Counted from the stretch's first letter, positions 1 through 7,604 are shown. The stretch: DNA of 64,000 nucleotides from Pedobacter sp. W3I1 (GCF_030816015.1 NZ_JAUSXN010000001.1:1178001-1242000), one strand, 5' to 3'. Made by a program: numbers and translations. The notes: a model not told the origin generated them from the letters alone.

Positions 1-654
1 CTGAGGGTATTAAACAGAAATTAACGGAATAATCGGTCTTTAACCGCCAAGTTCACGGAGATAAGGCGCAGAGGACGCAAGGTTGGGTGGTCTTGGACTA
101 TGCTCATACTAACAATTAGTAAGGGGAAATCAGCGAATATCTGTGTGATCTGCGGGAGAATCCTTTCTTAATATTTTCCCGCAGATTTAAGGTGATGGGC
201 GCAGAAACGAAAAGCTACCGTTCATTCCAGCCCAGATGAGAACCACATAGTGCTCAGCGAAGCTAATCTTAATGTTTCCGTGCTTTCTGTGATTCCGTGG
301 CTTTTTTAACGACAACGTACACGAAGAGAAGGCGCAGTGGACGCAAAGTTGGGAGGCCTTCGACAATGCTCAGACTGACGACTTATAAAGAAAAATTTGG
401 GAATATCTGTGATCTGCGGGGTACCCTGTCTATTAACTTGAGTTCGATTAATAATGTGGCTTTTAGGGCCATTCTTAAGGTGTTTAGTATTAGTGTCGTC
501 ACCCTGAATTCATTTCAGGGTCTTAATAGAAGGAGATGCTGATCCCGAAGGTTCGGGACAGCATGACGATCGCCTGAGGATAAGCGGCTGTAAAACGCTC
601 ACTATAATTCAAATATTAATCGAATTCAGGTTATTAATATCTTATTCCGTAGTT
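1..654. repeat. Gene-free stretch made of interspersed intergenic repeats
   Basis: I see no credible gene here. The stretch holds two copies of a motif containing GGCGCAG(A/T)GGACGCAA (around 64-82 and 330-346), two copies of an ATCTGTG-TGATCTGCGGG motif (about 138-157 and 404-420), a CCGTG-rich segment near 276-300, a CCTGAATTCATTTCAGGG hairpin near 501-518, and a TCCCGAAGGTTCGGGA palindrome near 544-559. Related copies occur elsewhere in the window. The 544-559 copy is the apparent uninterrupted form of the sequence into which the IS4 element at 40021 is inserted. Confidence 0.7.
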
Positions 655-1308
655 TTAATCGTTCCAAATTAAAAGTCCACCAATGTTTTCAATGTTTATT
701 TTTTCGACATCGTTTATCTTATCAAGACGTTTTTCAAAATATTGAAGTGCTTTTTTAACTTTTTCAACTGCTTTTCTGAGTTCATGTCGGTTAATTAACA
801 GCGTAATTTCTTGTGGCATAGGTTGAAAGGGTTCATCAAATTCGTCAACCGAAAAATCAAATACGATATTGTCGCCATCAAATTTGATCTGTGGGGCAGG
901 GTGTCCTTCGTAATGAGTATTTTGTAGCATTGAAAGTTTATCCCAATACGTGATATCACTCAGGCCTCCGCAACATTGAGGAAAATATTTGTCTTGCCCA
1001 TCAATATTCAAAACATAACCGCCAAAAAATGTTGTGGCCTGTTGTCGTTCATATTTTCCATCCCTCATTTCTTGCGTATGGTCAATGATGAGTTTGGTTA
1101 AGTTGTTATCAGTAATTTCTGAGAGTTTATAGAATGGAAAACCTTTTAAATAAGGCGTCAGTTTATCTTTAAAGCCCGCTTTTCGAAAGCATTCTTGGTG
1201 ATAAGCGTTCCAAATTTCAGGATGCTCCCAATAAGGAAATTTGTCTGGTGTAGCTAGCTCCTGATTGTTATATCCGATTTCAATTACTGGTATCAAATCT
1301 ATGAGCAT
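655..1308 (-). CDS. Hypothetical protein, possible immunity-like protein
   Basis: A soluble protein of about 217 residues that I cannot assign to a named family. It has no signal peptide and no membrane segment. Visible landmarks are a central FPQCCGGLSD stretch, an aromatic-rich N-terminal part (FPYWEHPEIWNAYH) and a basic, probably helical C-terminal region (ELRKAVEKVKKALQYFEKRL). I chose the start at 1308 (MLIDLIPV): the reading frame extends to 1380, but those extra codons lie in a TTAACCATTTAA-type repeat that recurs near 1585-1605 outside any gene. The Cys-Cys-Gly and the neighbouring SUKH-type gene suggest an orphan immunity protein, which is inference only. Nothing visible shows what controls it. 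Confidence 0.6.
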   Translation of the reverse strand: MLIDLIPVIEIGYNNQELATPDKFPYWEHPEIWNAYHQECFRKAGFKDKLTPYLKGFPFYKLSEITDNNLTKLIIDHTQEMRDGKYERQQATTFFGGYVLNIDGQDKYFPQCCGGLSDITYWDKLSMLQNTHYEGHPAPQIKFDGDNIVFDFSVDEFDEPFQPMPQEITLLINRHELRKAVEKVKKALQYFEKRLDKINDVEKINIENIGGLLIWND

Positions 1309-1815
1309 GCTTGTTAATTTACTTACCACAAGATAGAAATTTAGTAGGTTTTTTAGGTAAGCAGTTAAACAATTAACCATTTAAGAAACATGTAGGTTAA
1401 GGCAATCGCTATTCAACTTTGCAAAAAGCTACAAACCCTGCTAACTAAACCCGACATCAGCGGAAATCCTTTTTGTTGCCCCTTCAATAGATTCAGGATA
1501 ACAGTAACAAAAAGATTGTAGCGAATGGCGGGGCTGCGCTACCCGAAAAGCACAGAACCATTCTTTTCCAAATCCTTTACCATTTCCAGTTAAACCATTA
1601 ACCATATAAGAAATATAAGACCATATAAGTTATAACACCCGAATAATGATCGTGTAAGTGGTAAAATGGAAGATATAATATAGAAGACGCTCTAGTAGCC
1701 ATCTTACGTCCAATGCAAATGGTCATAAAAACGCCTTGTTATTGTCACGATTGCCCCTCATACCCGTAGCCCTCCCGTTGTAACTTTATCATCATCAAAT
1801 AAATAGCAAATAAAA
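1309..1815. repeat. Gene-free stretch with short repeats
   Basis: No gene is supportable. It contains two copies of a (C/G)AGTTAAAC(A/C)ATTAACCAT motif (near 1363-1380 and 1582-1600) and a stretch around 1440-1570 with fragments (GCGGGGCTGCGCTA, AACCATTCTTTT) that resemble other intergenic repeats near 13240-13370 and 34300-34560. A promoter for the downstream DHFR-like gene is presumably near 1750-1800, but I cannot point to a clear box. Confidence 0.5.
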
Positions 1816-2394
1816 ATGAAAAAGATCAAAATAATGGAGCATATCTCGCTTGATGGCGTGATGCAGCATGAAAATAGTGAGGATTTCGCACATGGCGGAT
1901 GGACAACACCTTACCGGAGTGCGGAAGGTTTAACGGCCGTACTTGAAGCACAGGGTACCAACATCGATCTGCTGCTGGGCCGCAAAACCTACGATAGCTG
2001 GACCCAGTACTGGCCAAAGGCAGGCGATAACCCGATGGCGAACAGTTTGAATAATGGCAAAAAATACGTGGCTACCCACAGGCCGGAAAGCCTCGAATGG
2101 GGACCTGTTGAAGATTTAGGCAGTGACATTATTACGCGTATTCGAGAGCTCAAGGCAACAGAGGGGCCTGATCTGATTGTATATGGAAGTTCGACGGTTG
2201 TTGCTACACTATTAGAGCATCGACTGGTTGACGAGGTTGTATTGATGGTATACCCGGTATTGCTAGGGACAGGCAAACACCTCTTTTCAGAAACTGCCGA
2301 TCCGCGTGTACTGGCTTTCGTAAGCACAAAGACTACACCTACAGGAGTGCAGATAAACACTTATCGGTATGTTGGAGTGTTGGGAGAAGGTTAG
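1816..2394 (+). CDS. Dihydrofolate reductase / RibD C-terminal family protein
   Basis: A 192-residue cytoplasmic protein of the DHFR-like fold (RibD C-terminal domain family). Seen: an N-terminal strand followed by the typical SLDGVM motif (residues 10-15), a GRKTYDSW motif in the first third (LLLGRKTYDSW), VYGSSTVVATLLEHRLVDEVVLMVYPVLLGTGKHLF in pieces through the second half (the family's GS..L...L..GL.DE....P...G.G pattern). Members are stand-alone NAD(P)H-dependent reductases, most with unknown substrates; true folate reduction is unlikely because the family lacks the full DHFR active-site set. The length matches the family. The start follows a purine-rich AAATAGCAAATAAAA leader. It is monocistronic and flanked by repeats. 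Confidence 0.88.
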   Translation: MKKIKIMEHISLDGVMQHENSEDFAHGGWTTPYRSAEGLTAVLEAQGTNIDLLLGRKTYDSWTQYWPKAGDNPMANSLNNGKKYVATHRPESLEWGPVEDLGSDIITRIRELKATEGPDLIVYGSSTVVATLLEHRLVDEVVLMVYPVLLGTGKHLFSETADPRVLAFVSTKTTPTGVQINTYRYVGVLGEG

Positions 2395-2884
2395 TTTGGA
2401 GCTAGGAGTTTGGAGTTGGAAGTCCGGGGCCCGAAGTCCGAAGTTCTAAAATGAGAATTAGAAGAGGATCAGTTTGGAGTTGAAAGTTTTTTTGGAGCGC
2501 AGTGGCTGTAATCCTTGGGCTGGTTTCGGTCCTGCTGTCCGTTTCCCCGAAGAAACCTGTGAAACACGCAAGCACACAATAAAAAAGTAAAAACTAGTGC
2601 TTAAATCGGGATCCACTTCCATCAGGGCTATTTAACAATGGGTTGTACCTCGAAACACAAACGAGTATTGGTACATTATTGTGATTGGTCGGGAGTCGGA
2701 GGCTGGAAGCCAGGATTCATCATATCAAATCGTTACGTCATTGCGAACTGAAGGGTAGGGGTGGTGTCAAGGAGTGAAGCAATCTGTTTGATAGGTTAGT
2801 CCGAAGACGGGTGTCCAGGGTCCGAAGTCTGGATTTATAAAAGGGAAAAGGTATGTCATTGCAAAACCGAAGTTTGAATAGTTG
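2395..2884. repeat. Gene-free stretch of degenerate GGAGTT/CCGAAGT repeats and a GAAGCAATCT repeat
   Basis: No gene. The first part (2395-2480) is a low-complexity run of variants of TTTGGAGTT and GGAAGTCCGAAGT. A second such run lies at 2690-2720 and a third at 2800-2835. A copy of the ACGTCATTGCGAACTGAAGG ... GAAGCAATCT repeat spans about 2735-2785; the same unit recurs near 5434-5484 and in altered form near 30159-30220 and 33311-33408. Confidence 0.7.
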
Positions 2885-3349
2885 TTATTCGCGGTTTTTA
2901 TTTAATCTATCCCAAAAGCTATTGTGATCTAATTTACTAAAAAGACCTTCAGTGAGGTATATTTCGAGAAATTTTAGAATTGAAGTGGTCTGAACTGTCA
3001 TATCTTGAGATCCATGATTGTCGTTAATAATTTCATACTGACCTCCTTCCCTGAGTTGAATTAACCATTGATCGCTGTAAATCATATATTCGGCAAAATA
3101 GAAGGTATTGCTTTTTAACTCACTTCGATAATCAACTGCCTCAGCTATTGGAACTATCCTGAATAAATAATCATCTGTTTCAAATCCGTTGCAAAATTTA
3201 TAGAAATCAATAAGATCTAGCGGAAGTGGGAAGCTAAGCTTTGATTCCAGGTCCGCTAGATCTTCATCGCTACAAGGATCATTTAAGGTAATACCTAGTT
3301 TCTTTACTTCGCGTTTGTGATCTTTGAAAAGTTGTTTGAATTTGTTCAT
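2885..3349 (-). CDS. SMI1/KNR4 (SUKH) family protein
   Basis: A 154-residue soluble protein with the SMI1/KNR4 pattern: an N-terminal acidic segment (SDEDLADLESKLSFPLPLDLIDFYKFCNGF split across residues 29-60), where LP..L..FY...NG is the family hallmark, followed by a beta-rich middle and a C-terminal helix. In bacteria SUKH proteins are commonly immunity proteins neutralising contact-dependent nuclease toxins, but many are orphans. I take the start at 3349 rather than 3379: its ATG overlaps the TGA of the upstream gene (ATGA), indicating translational coupling. No cognate toxin gene is visible within this window, so it is either an orphan immunity gene or a stand-alone regulator. Confidence 0.85.
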   Translation of the reverse strand: MNKFKQLFKDHKREVKKLGITLNDPCSDEDLADLESKLSFPLPLDLIDFYKFCNGFETDDYLFRIVPIAEAVDYRSELKSNTFYFAEYMIYSDQWLIQLREGGQYEIINDNHGSQDMTVQTTSILKFLEIYLTEGLFSKLDHNSFWDRLNKNRE

Positions 3350-3705
3350 ATTTGCGGAGTAACCGTTATTTCGTGCCACTTATGGCCACAATGTCGGCAT
3401 TGCCTGGCATATGGTGTCCTAGCAAGTTTATCACACTTTGAACAATTGTTAAAAAATACTTTTTCCGGATTTTCCGTCATTATTCGTCTTGCTACATTCA
3501 ACTCAAATTCATCATAGCCGTTTTTTAGAAAGTCAAGTATTTCGGGCTCCGTTCTAATCCAACCTCTATTAATCATTAGCCTTCTCATCTTAGGATCATC
3601 AGAAGTCTTATAAGTATGCATATGGTGTTTCAATGCTAACTTTTCATGGTCAGTCATTAAGTTGCCAAAGTATGTTATAATATAGTTTGCTTTCTCTTGG
3701 TCCAT
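3346..3705 (-). CDS. Small zinc-ribbon protein
   Basis: A 119-residue protein. The C-terminal half holds two CxxC pairs, CSKCDKLARTPYARQCRHCGHKW (Cys knuckles 16 residues apart), the signature of a zinc ribbon. The N-terminal 70 residues are charged and helical with no recognisable family. Its stop codon overlaps the start of the SUKH gene downstream (ATGA), so the two form a coupled pair. The zinc ribbon could bind nucleic acid or protein; the partner gene suggests an immunity or accessory role, which is inference. Low GC and position in a repeat-rich region are consistent with acquired DNA. Confidence 0.75.
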   Translation of the reverse strand: MDQEKANYIITYFGNLMTDHEKLALKHHMHTYKTSDDPKMRRLMINRGWIRTEPEILDFLKNGYDEFELNVARRIMTENPEKVFFNNCSKCDKLARTPYARQCRHCGHKWHEITVTPQI

Positions 3706-4064
3706 GTTAGGTAGGTCGCATTTGCTACTAATACTTAAATATACATAATTGTTATTTTTATCAAATTCTTGATTGAGTGAATGAGGGAAATTTTATTTGA
3801 GTTAAGAACGATGGGATGGATTAATATGCATTTACCGTACACAACTCGTTAAGCCATTAGTGAGATTAGTGTATCAATTTATTAAAAGCACAAGTCAGGT
3901 CATTGTTTAGGCTAAGGCGCAAAGACTTGCGCAAGATAGGCATCAAATGGCATGAAATAATATGAATATTTGTAATTTAGTAAGCGAACAAATACCCTTT
4001 AACCCTTTTTAATGCAGATAACACATGCATATGTTCGCAAGTTAGCCTCGATACTACACGAATT
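3706..4064. other. Gene-free AT-rich spacer
   Basis: About 360 bases between divergently oriented genes (the zinc-ribbon gene to the left, a hypothetical gene to the right). I see no gene, repeat or convincing hairpin. A weak similarity to the AAGGCGCAAAGACTTGCGC motif is present near 3911-3932; nearly the same AAAGCGCTAAGACTTGCGC recurs near 6178-6196. Confidence 0.5.
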
Positions 4065-4538
4065 ATGAAAAAACAATGGAAGGAATTAGGAGAAGGTGGA
4101 TTCGCCTTTTCAGTAAATGGTGAAGAAATTGGAAAATATTATAAGGGAGATGACTGGCATAAAGAGCCAGCGACCTTCAATATTCTTCGAAATAAATATA
4201 GCGTTATATACTCATACGGTCTTTTCAGTGGTTATAACACTAAAATATTAAACGAATTGGGAGAATCCATATTACAGTTAAAAAGTATCCCGTTTTCATT
4301 GAACTACCGCTTTGAATATCAAAACCGGAGATTTAAACTGGTTTTTAGTGATGCCCGACTCTGGCAATGGACAATTATGGAAAATGAGAACCCAATACTT
4401 TCATATGGAAGTGATTTAAAAAAAGGAATATCAGGGTTACTGATAGAATCTCAAACAGATATGATCGGTGATTATCTGTTTGATTTTTTATTAGGGCATT
4501 TCATTTTAGGCAAGGAAAAGAAGGATGTTTATGAATAG
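4065..4538 (+). CDS. Hypothetical protein of unknown family
   Basis: A 157-residue soluble protein with no signal peptide. It is rich in aromatic residues and alternating hydrophobic strands (SIPFSLNYRFEYQNRRFKLVF, then LWQWTIMENENPILSYG), suggesting an all-beta fold with a hydrophobic C-terminal helix (DYLFDFLLGHFIL, about residues 136-148). The beta-strand pattern vaguely recalls tubby/LURP-type folds, but I cannot defend this as an assignment. The gene is isolated, 263 bp upstream of tRNA-Lys, and shares the AT-rich character of its accessory neighbours. Confidence 0.6.
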   Translation: MKKQWKELGEGGFAFSVNGEEIGKYYKGDDWHKEPATFNILRNKYSVIYSYGLFSGYNTKILNELGESILQLKSIPFSLNYRFEYQNRRFKLVFSDARLWQWTIMENENPILSYGSDLKKGISGLLIESQTDMIGDYLFDFLLGHFILGKEKKDVYE

Positions 4539-4801
4539 TATGAAAGATATATTCATTCCTATTAAAGAATAAATTTATAATAAGTATTTCACGTTCTCCT
4601 ATTTCGTCCTGTTTTTGATAAGCCTCAATATGTCAATAACTTATTTGAAATGCAAATATCATACTGTTATTAACATTTCATTGTTGTTAGAAGCGATGTG
4701 AAGACTAAATCTTCCTTCTCGCTGTAGGTTATTAAAATGAGTGACGCTAGGTTGTGCATAGTTATTAATTTCCCCCTTTTTATCCTATATTTATTTCACC
4801 A

Positions 4802-4877
4802 GACTTCTTAGCTCAGTTGGTAGAGCAACAGACTCTTAATCTGTGGGTCCAGGGTTCGAACCCCTGAGGGGTCACCA
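4802..4877 (+). tRNA. tRNA-Lys (anticodon CTT)
   Basis: A complete 76-nt cloverleaf. The acceptor stem GACTTCT pairs with AGGGGTC (two G-T pairs); the D arm contains AGCTCAGTTGGTAGAGC; the anticodon stem ACAGA/TCTGT closes the loop CTCTTAA with anticodon CTT at 4835-4837 (reads AAG, lysine); the T arm contains GGTTCGAACCC. The discriminator base is A, and CCA is encoded at 4875-4877. It stands alone and is followed by a strong hairpin. Confidence 0.97.
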
Positions 4878-4886
4878 TGTTAATAA

Positions 4887-4918
4887 AAAGCGCCCATACC
4901 TTTCAGCATGGGCGCTTT
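4887..4918. terminator. Bidirectional hairpin terminator
   Basis: A perfect 11-bp stem AAAGCGCCCAT / ATGGGCGCTTT with a 10-base loop lies 9 bases after the tRNA and 17 bases beyond the stop codon of the convergent lipoprotein gene. The stem is followed by T-rich sequence on the + strand and preceded by an A run that reads as T on the - strand. It can end both transcripts. Confidence 0.85.
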
Positions 4919-4935
4919 GGTTAGTTTTATTTTCT

Positions 4936-5127
4936 TTAATTTCTTACATCAGCAGGGGCATTCCGGGTCGAATCTGCTAGAGAATCCGTACTGGCACTGT
5001 CAATTACCTTGTTCGTATCCGTGTATTTATACATACTGTCAGCATTTTCCTGATCAGCCTTTTTGCCACTACAGGCCGATAAAGCCAGGCCAAAGGCGGC
5101 CACTAAGATTATTATTTTCGTTTTCAT
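4936..5127 (-). CDS. Small lipoprotein
   Basis: A 63-residue protein with a classical lipoprotein signal: MKTK, a hydrophobic stretch (IIILVAAFGLAL) and the lipobox LSAC, giving a mature protein starting at Cys19. The mature part is short, hydrophilic and Asp/Ser/Thr-rich (SGKKADQENADS...), so it is probably disordered. Such short lipoproteins are common in Sphingobacteriaceae and have no assigned function. It is monocistronic and ends convergently against the tRNA. Confidence 0.85.
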   Translation of the reverse strand: MKTKIIILVAAFGLALSACSGKKADQENADSMYKYTDTNKVIDSASTDSLADSTRNAPADVRN

Positions 5128-5639
5128 ATAAAATGTTATTGGTGTATGAATACAATTCTTTTTAGTAGATAATTGTTTTGGGAATGGATAAAATTAATCC
5201 GAAGTCTAAAGTAGAATGCAATTTCTTTTTAACCGCAAAGCACACCAGGAGAAAGGCGCAGAGGATACAATTTGGGTTGATCTTCTATTAATTTCCGTTC
5301 GTTCGTCATTCCTGCGCAGGTGGGAATCTTAATGGTTAGTATTTTCGTCGTGTTTTAATCGCAAAAATCACAGAGAAAGGTTGAGCAAAGGACGCGGAGA
5401 AGTACCAGTAGGGGTAAATTAGTTGAAAAAGATACGTCATTGCGAACTGAAGGGTAGGGCAGTTGTGGTTGTGTGAAGCAATCTTTTTGGCCGGGAGGCG
5501 GGTGACCGAGGTCGGAAGTCTGGGTTCATTTTTCAAAACCAAAATCTTTAGCATCACCCTCAATTTATTTCTGCATCTGATCATATTTTACTATATTTAT
5601 GTCGCGAACACAGTTAGGCATGTATTTAATTTTTTTAAA
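5128..5639. repeat. Gene-free stretch with interspersed repeats
   Basis: No gene is supportable. It contains a copy of the ACCGCAAAGCACACCAGGAGAAAGGCGCAGAGGA-type repeat (about 5231-5262), a related one near 5358-5400, and the ACGTCATTGCGAACTGAAGG ... GAAGCAATCT repeat (5434-5484). A CCGAGGTCGGAAGTC segment near 5507-5521 belongs to the low-complexity CCGAAGT family. Confidence 0.65.
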
Positions 5640-6085
5640 ATGCAACTAACAAAAAATGAAATTGCTTTAGCCGAACTTAAGTTCGGTTATCACACACTCA
5701 AAAGGCCGGTAAACGTAAACCGGGCTAAAAATTCAACCCAATTTTTAAAACAGCTCCGTGGCAAACCATCATCCGGTAAGGCCTGCGATTGGTATGTGCT
5801 GTTTGTAAACCAAAGCCACGAGGTTTTTGCTGGTACAAACTAAAGTAACAGGCAAAACCGATTAACTGCATACAGCAACTGGCGGGTTTAGCTGTTGCCT
5901 GCAATGCTTATGGGGTACTGGTGTTAAACTATTGCGATGTTAAAAGCATTAAGGTTAACCCACTTGATGAACTTTTTGTAAGTACCTGTTTTAATACCTG
6001 CGCAAAGCTAAACATCGAAATTATTGATTATGTAATCTGTAATGCGCAAACGCATTATAGTTTTAGGAGTGGGTATAGGGATTAA
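5640..6085 (+). pseudogene. Decayed RadC/JAB-domain-like gene (frameshifted)
   Basis: Two reading frames together resemble a RadC-like JAB protein. 5640-5843 gives about 67 residues beginning MQLTKNEIALAELKFGY with RPVNV and DWYVLFVNQSHEVFAGT, matching the family's N-terminal 'E(I/L)...Y....RP.V' and '(F/V)LFLN....V' blocks. After a stop, another frame at about 5862-6085 gives LAVACNAYGVLVLN followed by LNIEIIDYVICNAQTHYSF, matching the family's C-terminal 'LDH.I......YSF' block. The region expected to carry the metal-binding HxHP motif is NYCDV, so the catalytic residues are lost. RadC-like genes in Bacteroidota are frequent on mobile islands. The assignment rests on remembered family patterns, not a search. 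Confidence 0.5.
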
Positions 6086-6247
6086 GATACTATTGGGCTG
6101 CTTTCAAAGCAGCCCAATAGTTTAATCATTAATAAACTTTGTTTTTGAAAAGCACAAGACAGTCCTTTACTTTGGACAAAGCGCTAAGACTTGCGCTAGA
6201 GTACAATAATAATTTGTTTTACTTCGAAGATTTATATTGGGTAAGGA

Positions 6248-6868
6248 CTAAATAGGGTGACCGGTTCCAAAATTAATACCATTTGTATCAACAACTATTC
6301 CAGGAGAATTAAAGATAAATTCCGAATAATCTTTAATACGTTTTTTTCTCAACCAATTAACAAAAAGAAGGCCTATTATTAATGCAATATATGGAATCAA
6401 TTTCTCTAAACGAATATTCTCATAAGTAAGTGTAAGTTTAAAACCAGGATAAATACTCTTTGTGAAGTGGTATAATAAAAATATGAAAATAACTGCTGAA
6501 CAGAAATAATTTTGAATTTTAAGAGATGTTTGTATGGCGTTTTTATTCCTGTGTTTTCCGAAATAATAATGTATTTCTTTCAAATCTGTTTGTAATAAAA
6601 ATTGTCGTTCAATATTAGCAATAATTACAAGATTTCTATTGTACCAATAATTTGAATCATAGACATGTGATAATACCCATGATGATAATAATACAATTAG
6701 CGCACAAGCAATATCTATTGACACTACATTTTTTTCTATTAAAGCTAATACTGCAAATGCACCAATCAAGACGCCCATTGTTTGCCAAACAATTTTATGA
6801 TGTCGATCAATATCATTAAACATCTGATCATAAATTTTTGCTAAAAATTCACTTCTATTATTGTCCAT
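6248..6868 (-). CDS. Four-helix membrane protein of unknown function
   Basis: A 206-residue integral membrane protein. Four hydrophobic segments are visible: about residues 29-44 (MGVLIGAFAVLALI), 50-66 (IDIACALIVLLSSWVLS), 121-138 (YFCSAVIFIFLLYHF) and 157-173 (LIPYIALIIGLLFVNWL). Cytosolic parts are basic. The N-terminal motif (IYDQMFNDIDRHHKIVWQTMG) followed by paired helices is reminiscent of SLATT-type two-helix membrane effectors, but I regard this only as a hint. Its start codon overlaps the end of the upstream gene by 11 bp, so the two are coupled. The pair is strongly AT-rich compared with the following FUSC gene, suggesting horizontal acquisition. Confidence 0.75.
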   Translation of the reverse strand: MDNNRSEFLAKIYDQMFNDIDRHHKIVWQTMGVLIGAFAVLALIEKNVVSIDIACALIVLLSSWVLSHVYDSNYWYNRNLVIIANIERQFLLQTDLKEIHYYFGKHRNKNAIQTSLKIQNYFCSAVIFIFLLYHFTKSIYPGFKLTLTYENIRLEKLIPYIALIIGLLFVNWLRKKRIKDYSEFIFNSPGIVVDTNGINFGTGHPI

Positions 6869-7517
6869 AATTTTTCCAAATTTGATTAATATTTTTTATT
6901 GAATCTTCTATACAAACTTTATATCCACCTCTTGGATGAGGTCTAAACTTTACACCATCAAAATAATCGCCAAAACCAGCATCTAATGTGAATCTGTTCC
7001 CATCTATACTTCTGACATTTAGTATTTTTCCTAATTCGCGCTGTTTTTCTGGCCTACCGCCAAGTAAATGTACAGGTCTCTCGTCAAAATATTGAGGCTC
7101 AATAGTAGTTCCCCCATATTTAGTTGGTACACTATAACCCAACATAAATTCTTTAGGTATCAAATTAAGCATTTTTTCTTTTAATGCATCAACTTTTGGT
7201 ACGATAATGACATGTTCACAGTATTTAGAAAGTATATCTACTTGTCCTAATAAATTACTTAATTCATTAGCTTCTTCCCAATCTTTCGCAACCGTATATT
7301 TTGGCATAAGTTTTTTTACTGCATCTAGGTGTCTTTCGAAATTATAATTTTTCCAGTCTATATCTATAAAATGAACCTTCTCAAATGTTGCAACATCTCT
7401 GAGGTTAGTGTATTTTGCACCAATTAACCAATTATGGCTTTTTGCAATATCCAAAACAGTTTTACTATGAGTTACTATTTTATCTATCATTAATATATGG
7501 ATCAGTGGAATTTTCAT
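6858..7517 (-). CDS. DUF6610-like protein, possible TIM-barrel-type enzyme
   Basis: A 219-residue soluble protein. The segment pattern looks like successive strands of an alpha/beta barrel: FIDIDW (50s), KYTVAKDW (70s), HVIIVPKVD (about 100-108), FMLGYSVPTKYGG (about 124-136) and RPVHLLGGRPEKQ (about 149-161). The VHLLGG.P..Q block is what I associate with the DUF6610 family, whose function is unknown; it also recalls the last strands of tRNA-guanine-transglycosylase-like barrels, but no catalytic Asp can be assigned. An alternative start is Met10 (7490). It is coupled by an 11-bp overlap to the membrane-protein gene downstream, so the two products may act together. Confidence 0.65.
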   Translation of the reverse strand: MKIPLIHILMIDKIVTHSKTVLDIAKSHNWLIGAKYTNLRDVATFEKVHFIDIDWKNYNFERHLDAVKKLMPKYTVAKDWEEANELSNLLGQVDILSKYCEHVIIVPKVDALKEKMLNLIPKEFMLGYSVPTKYGGTTIEPQYFDERPVHLLGGRPEKQRELGKILNVRSIDGNRFTLDAGFGDYFDGVKFRPHPRGGYKVCIEDSIKNINQIWKNYGQ

Positions 7518-7571
7518 TAAAGTAACATATTAATTTATGATGCTCAAGTTAAACTTTATTTAACCCTTCCT

Positions 7572-7604
7572 CTCCGTAGTGTTCAGTGCTGCGTCACTAC
7601 GGAG
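7572..7604. terminator. Strong hairpin between divergent transcription units
   Basis: A perfect 10-bp inverted repeat CTCCGTAGTG / CACTACGGAG with a 13-base loop. It lies upstream of both the DUF6610-like gene (leftward) and the FUSC gene (rightward), so it is not positioned as a terminator for either. No T run follows. It may be a solitary palindromic repeat or regulatory site. Confidence 0.4.

Noticed and set aside
297..542. Open frame of 81 codons on the + strand
   Set aside because: It lies entirely in repeat-rich intergenic DNA (two repeat motifs and a palindrome), its translation is low-quality and it has no family resemblance.
1989..2360. Open frame of 123 codons antisense to the DHFR-like gene
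   Set aside because: It is the mirror of a well-supported coding region and has no motif of its own.
3317..3517. 66-codon open frame on the + strand across the SUKH/zinc-ribbon junction
   Set aside because: It runs antisense to two coupled genes and shows no independent features.
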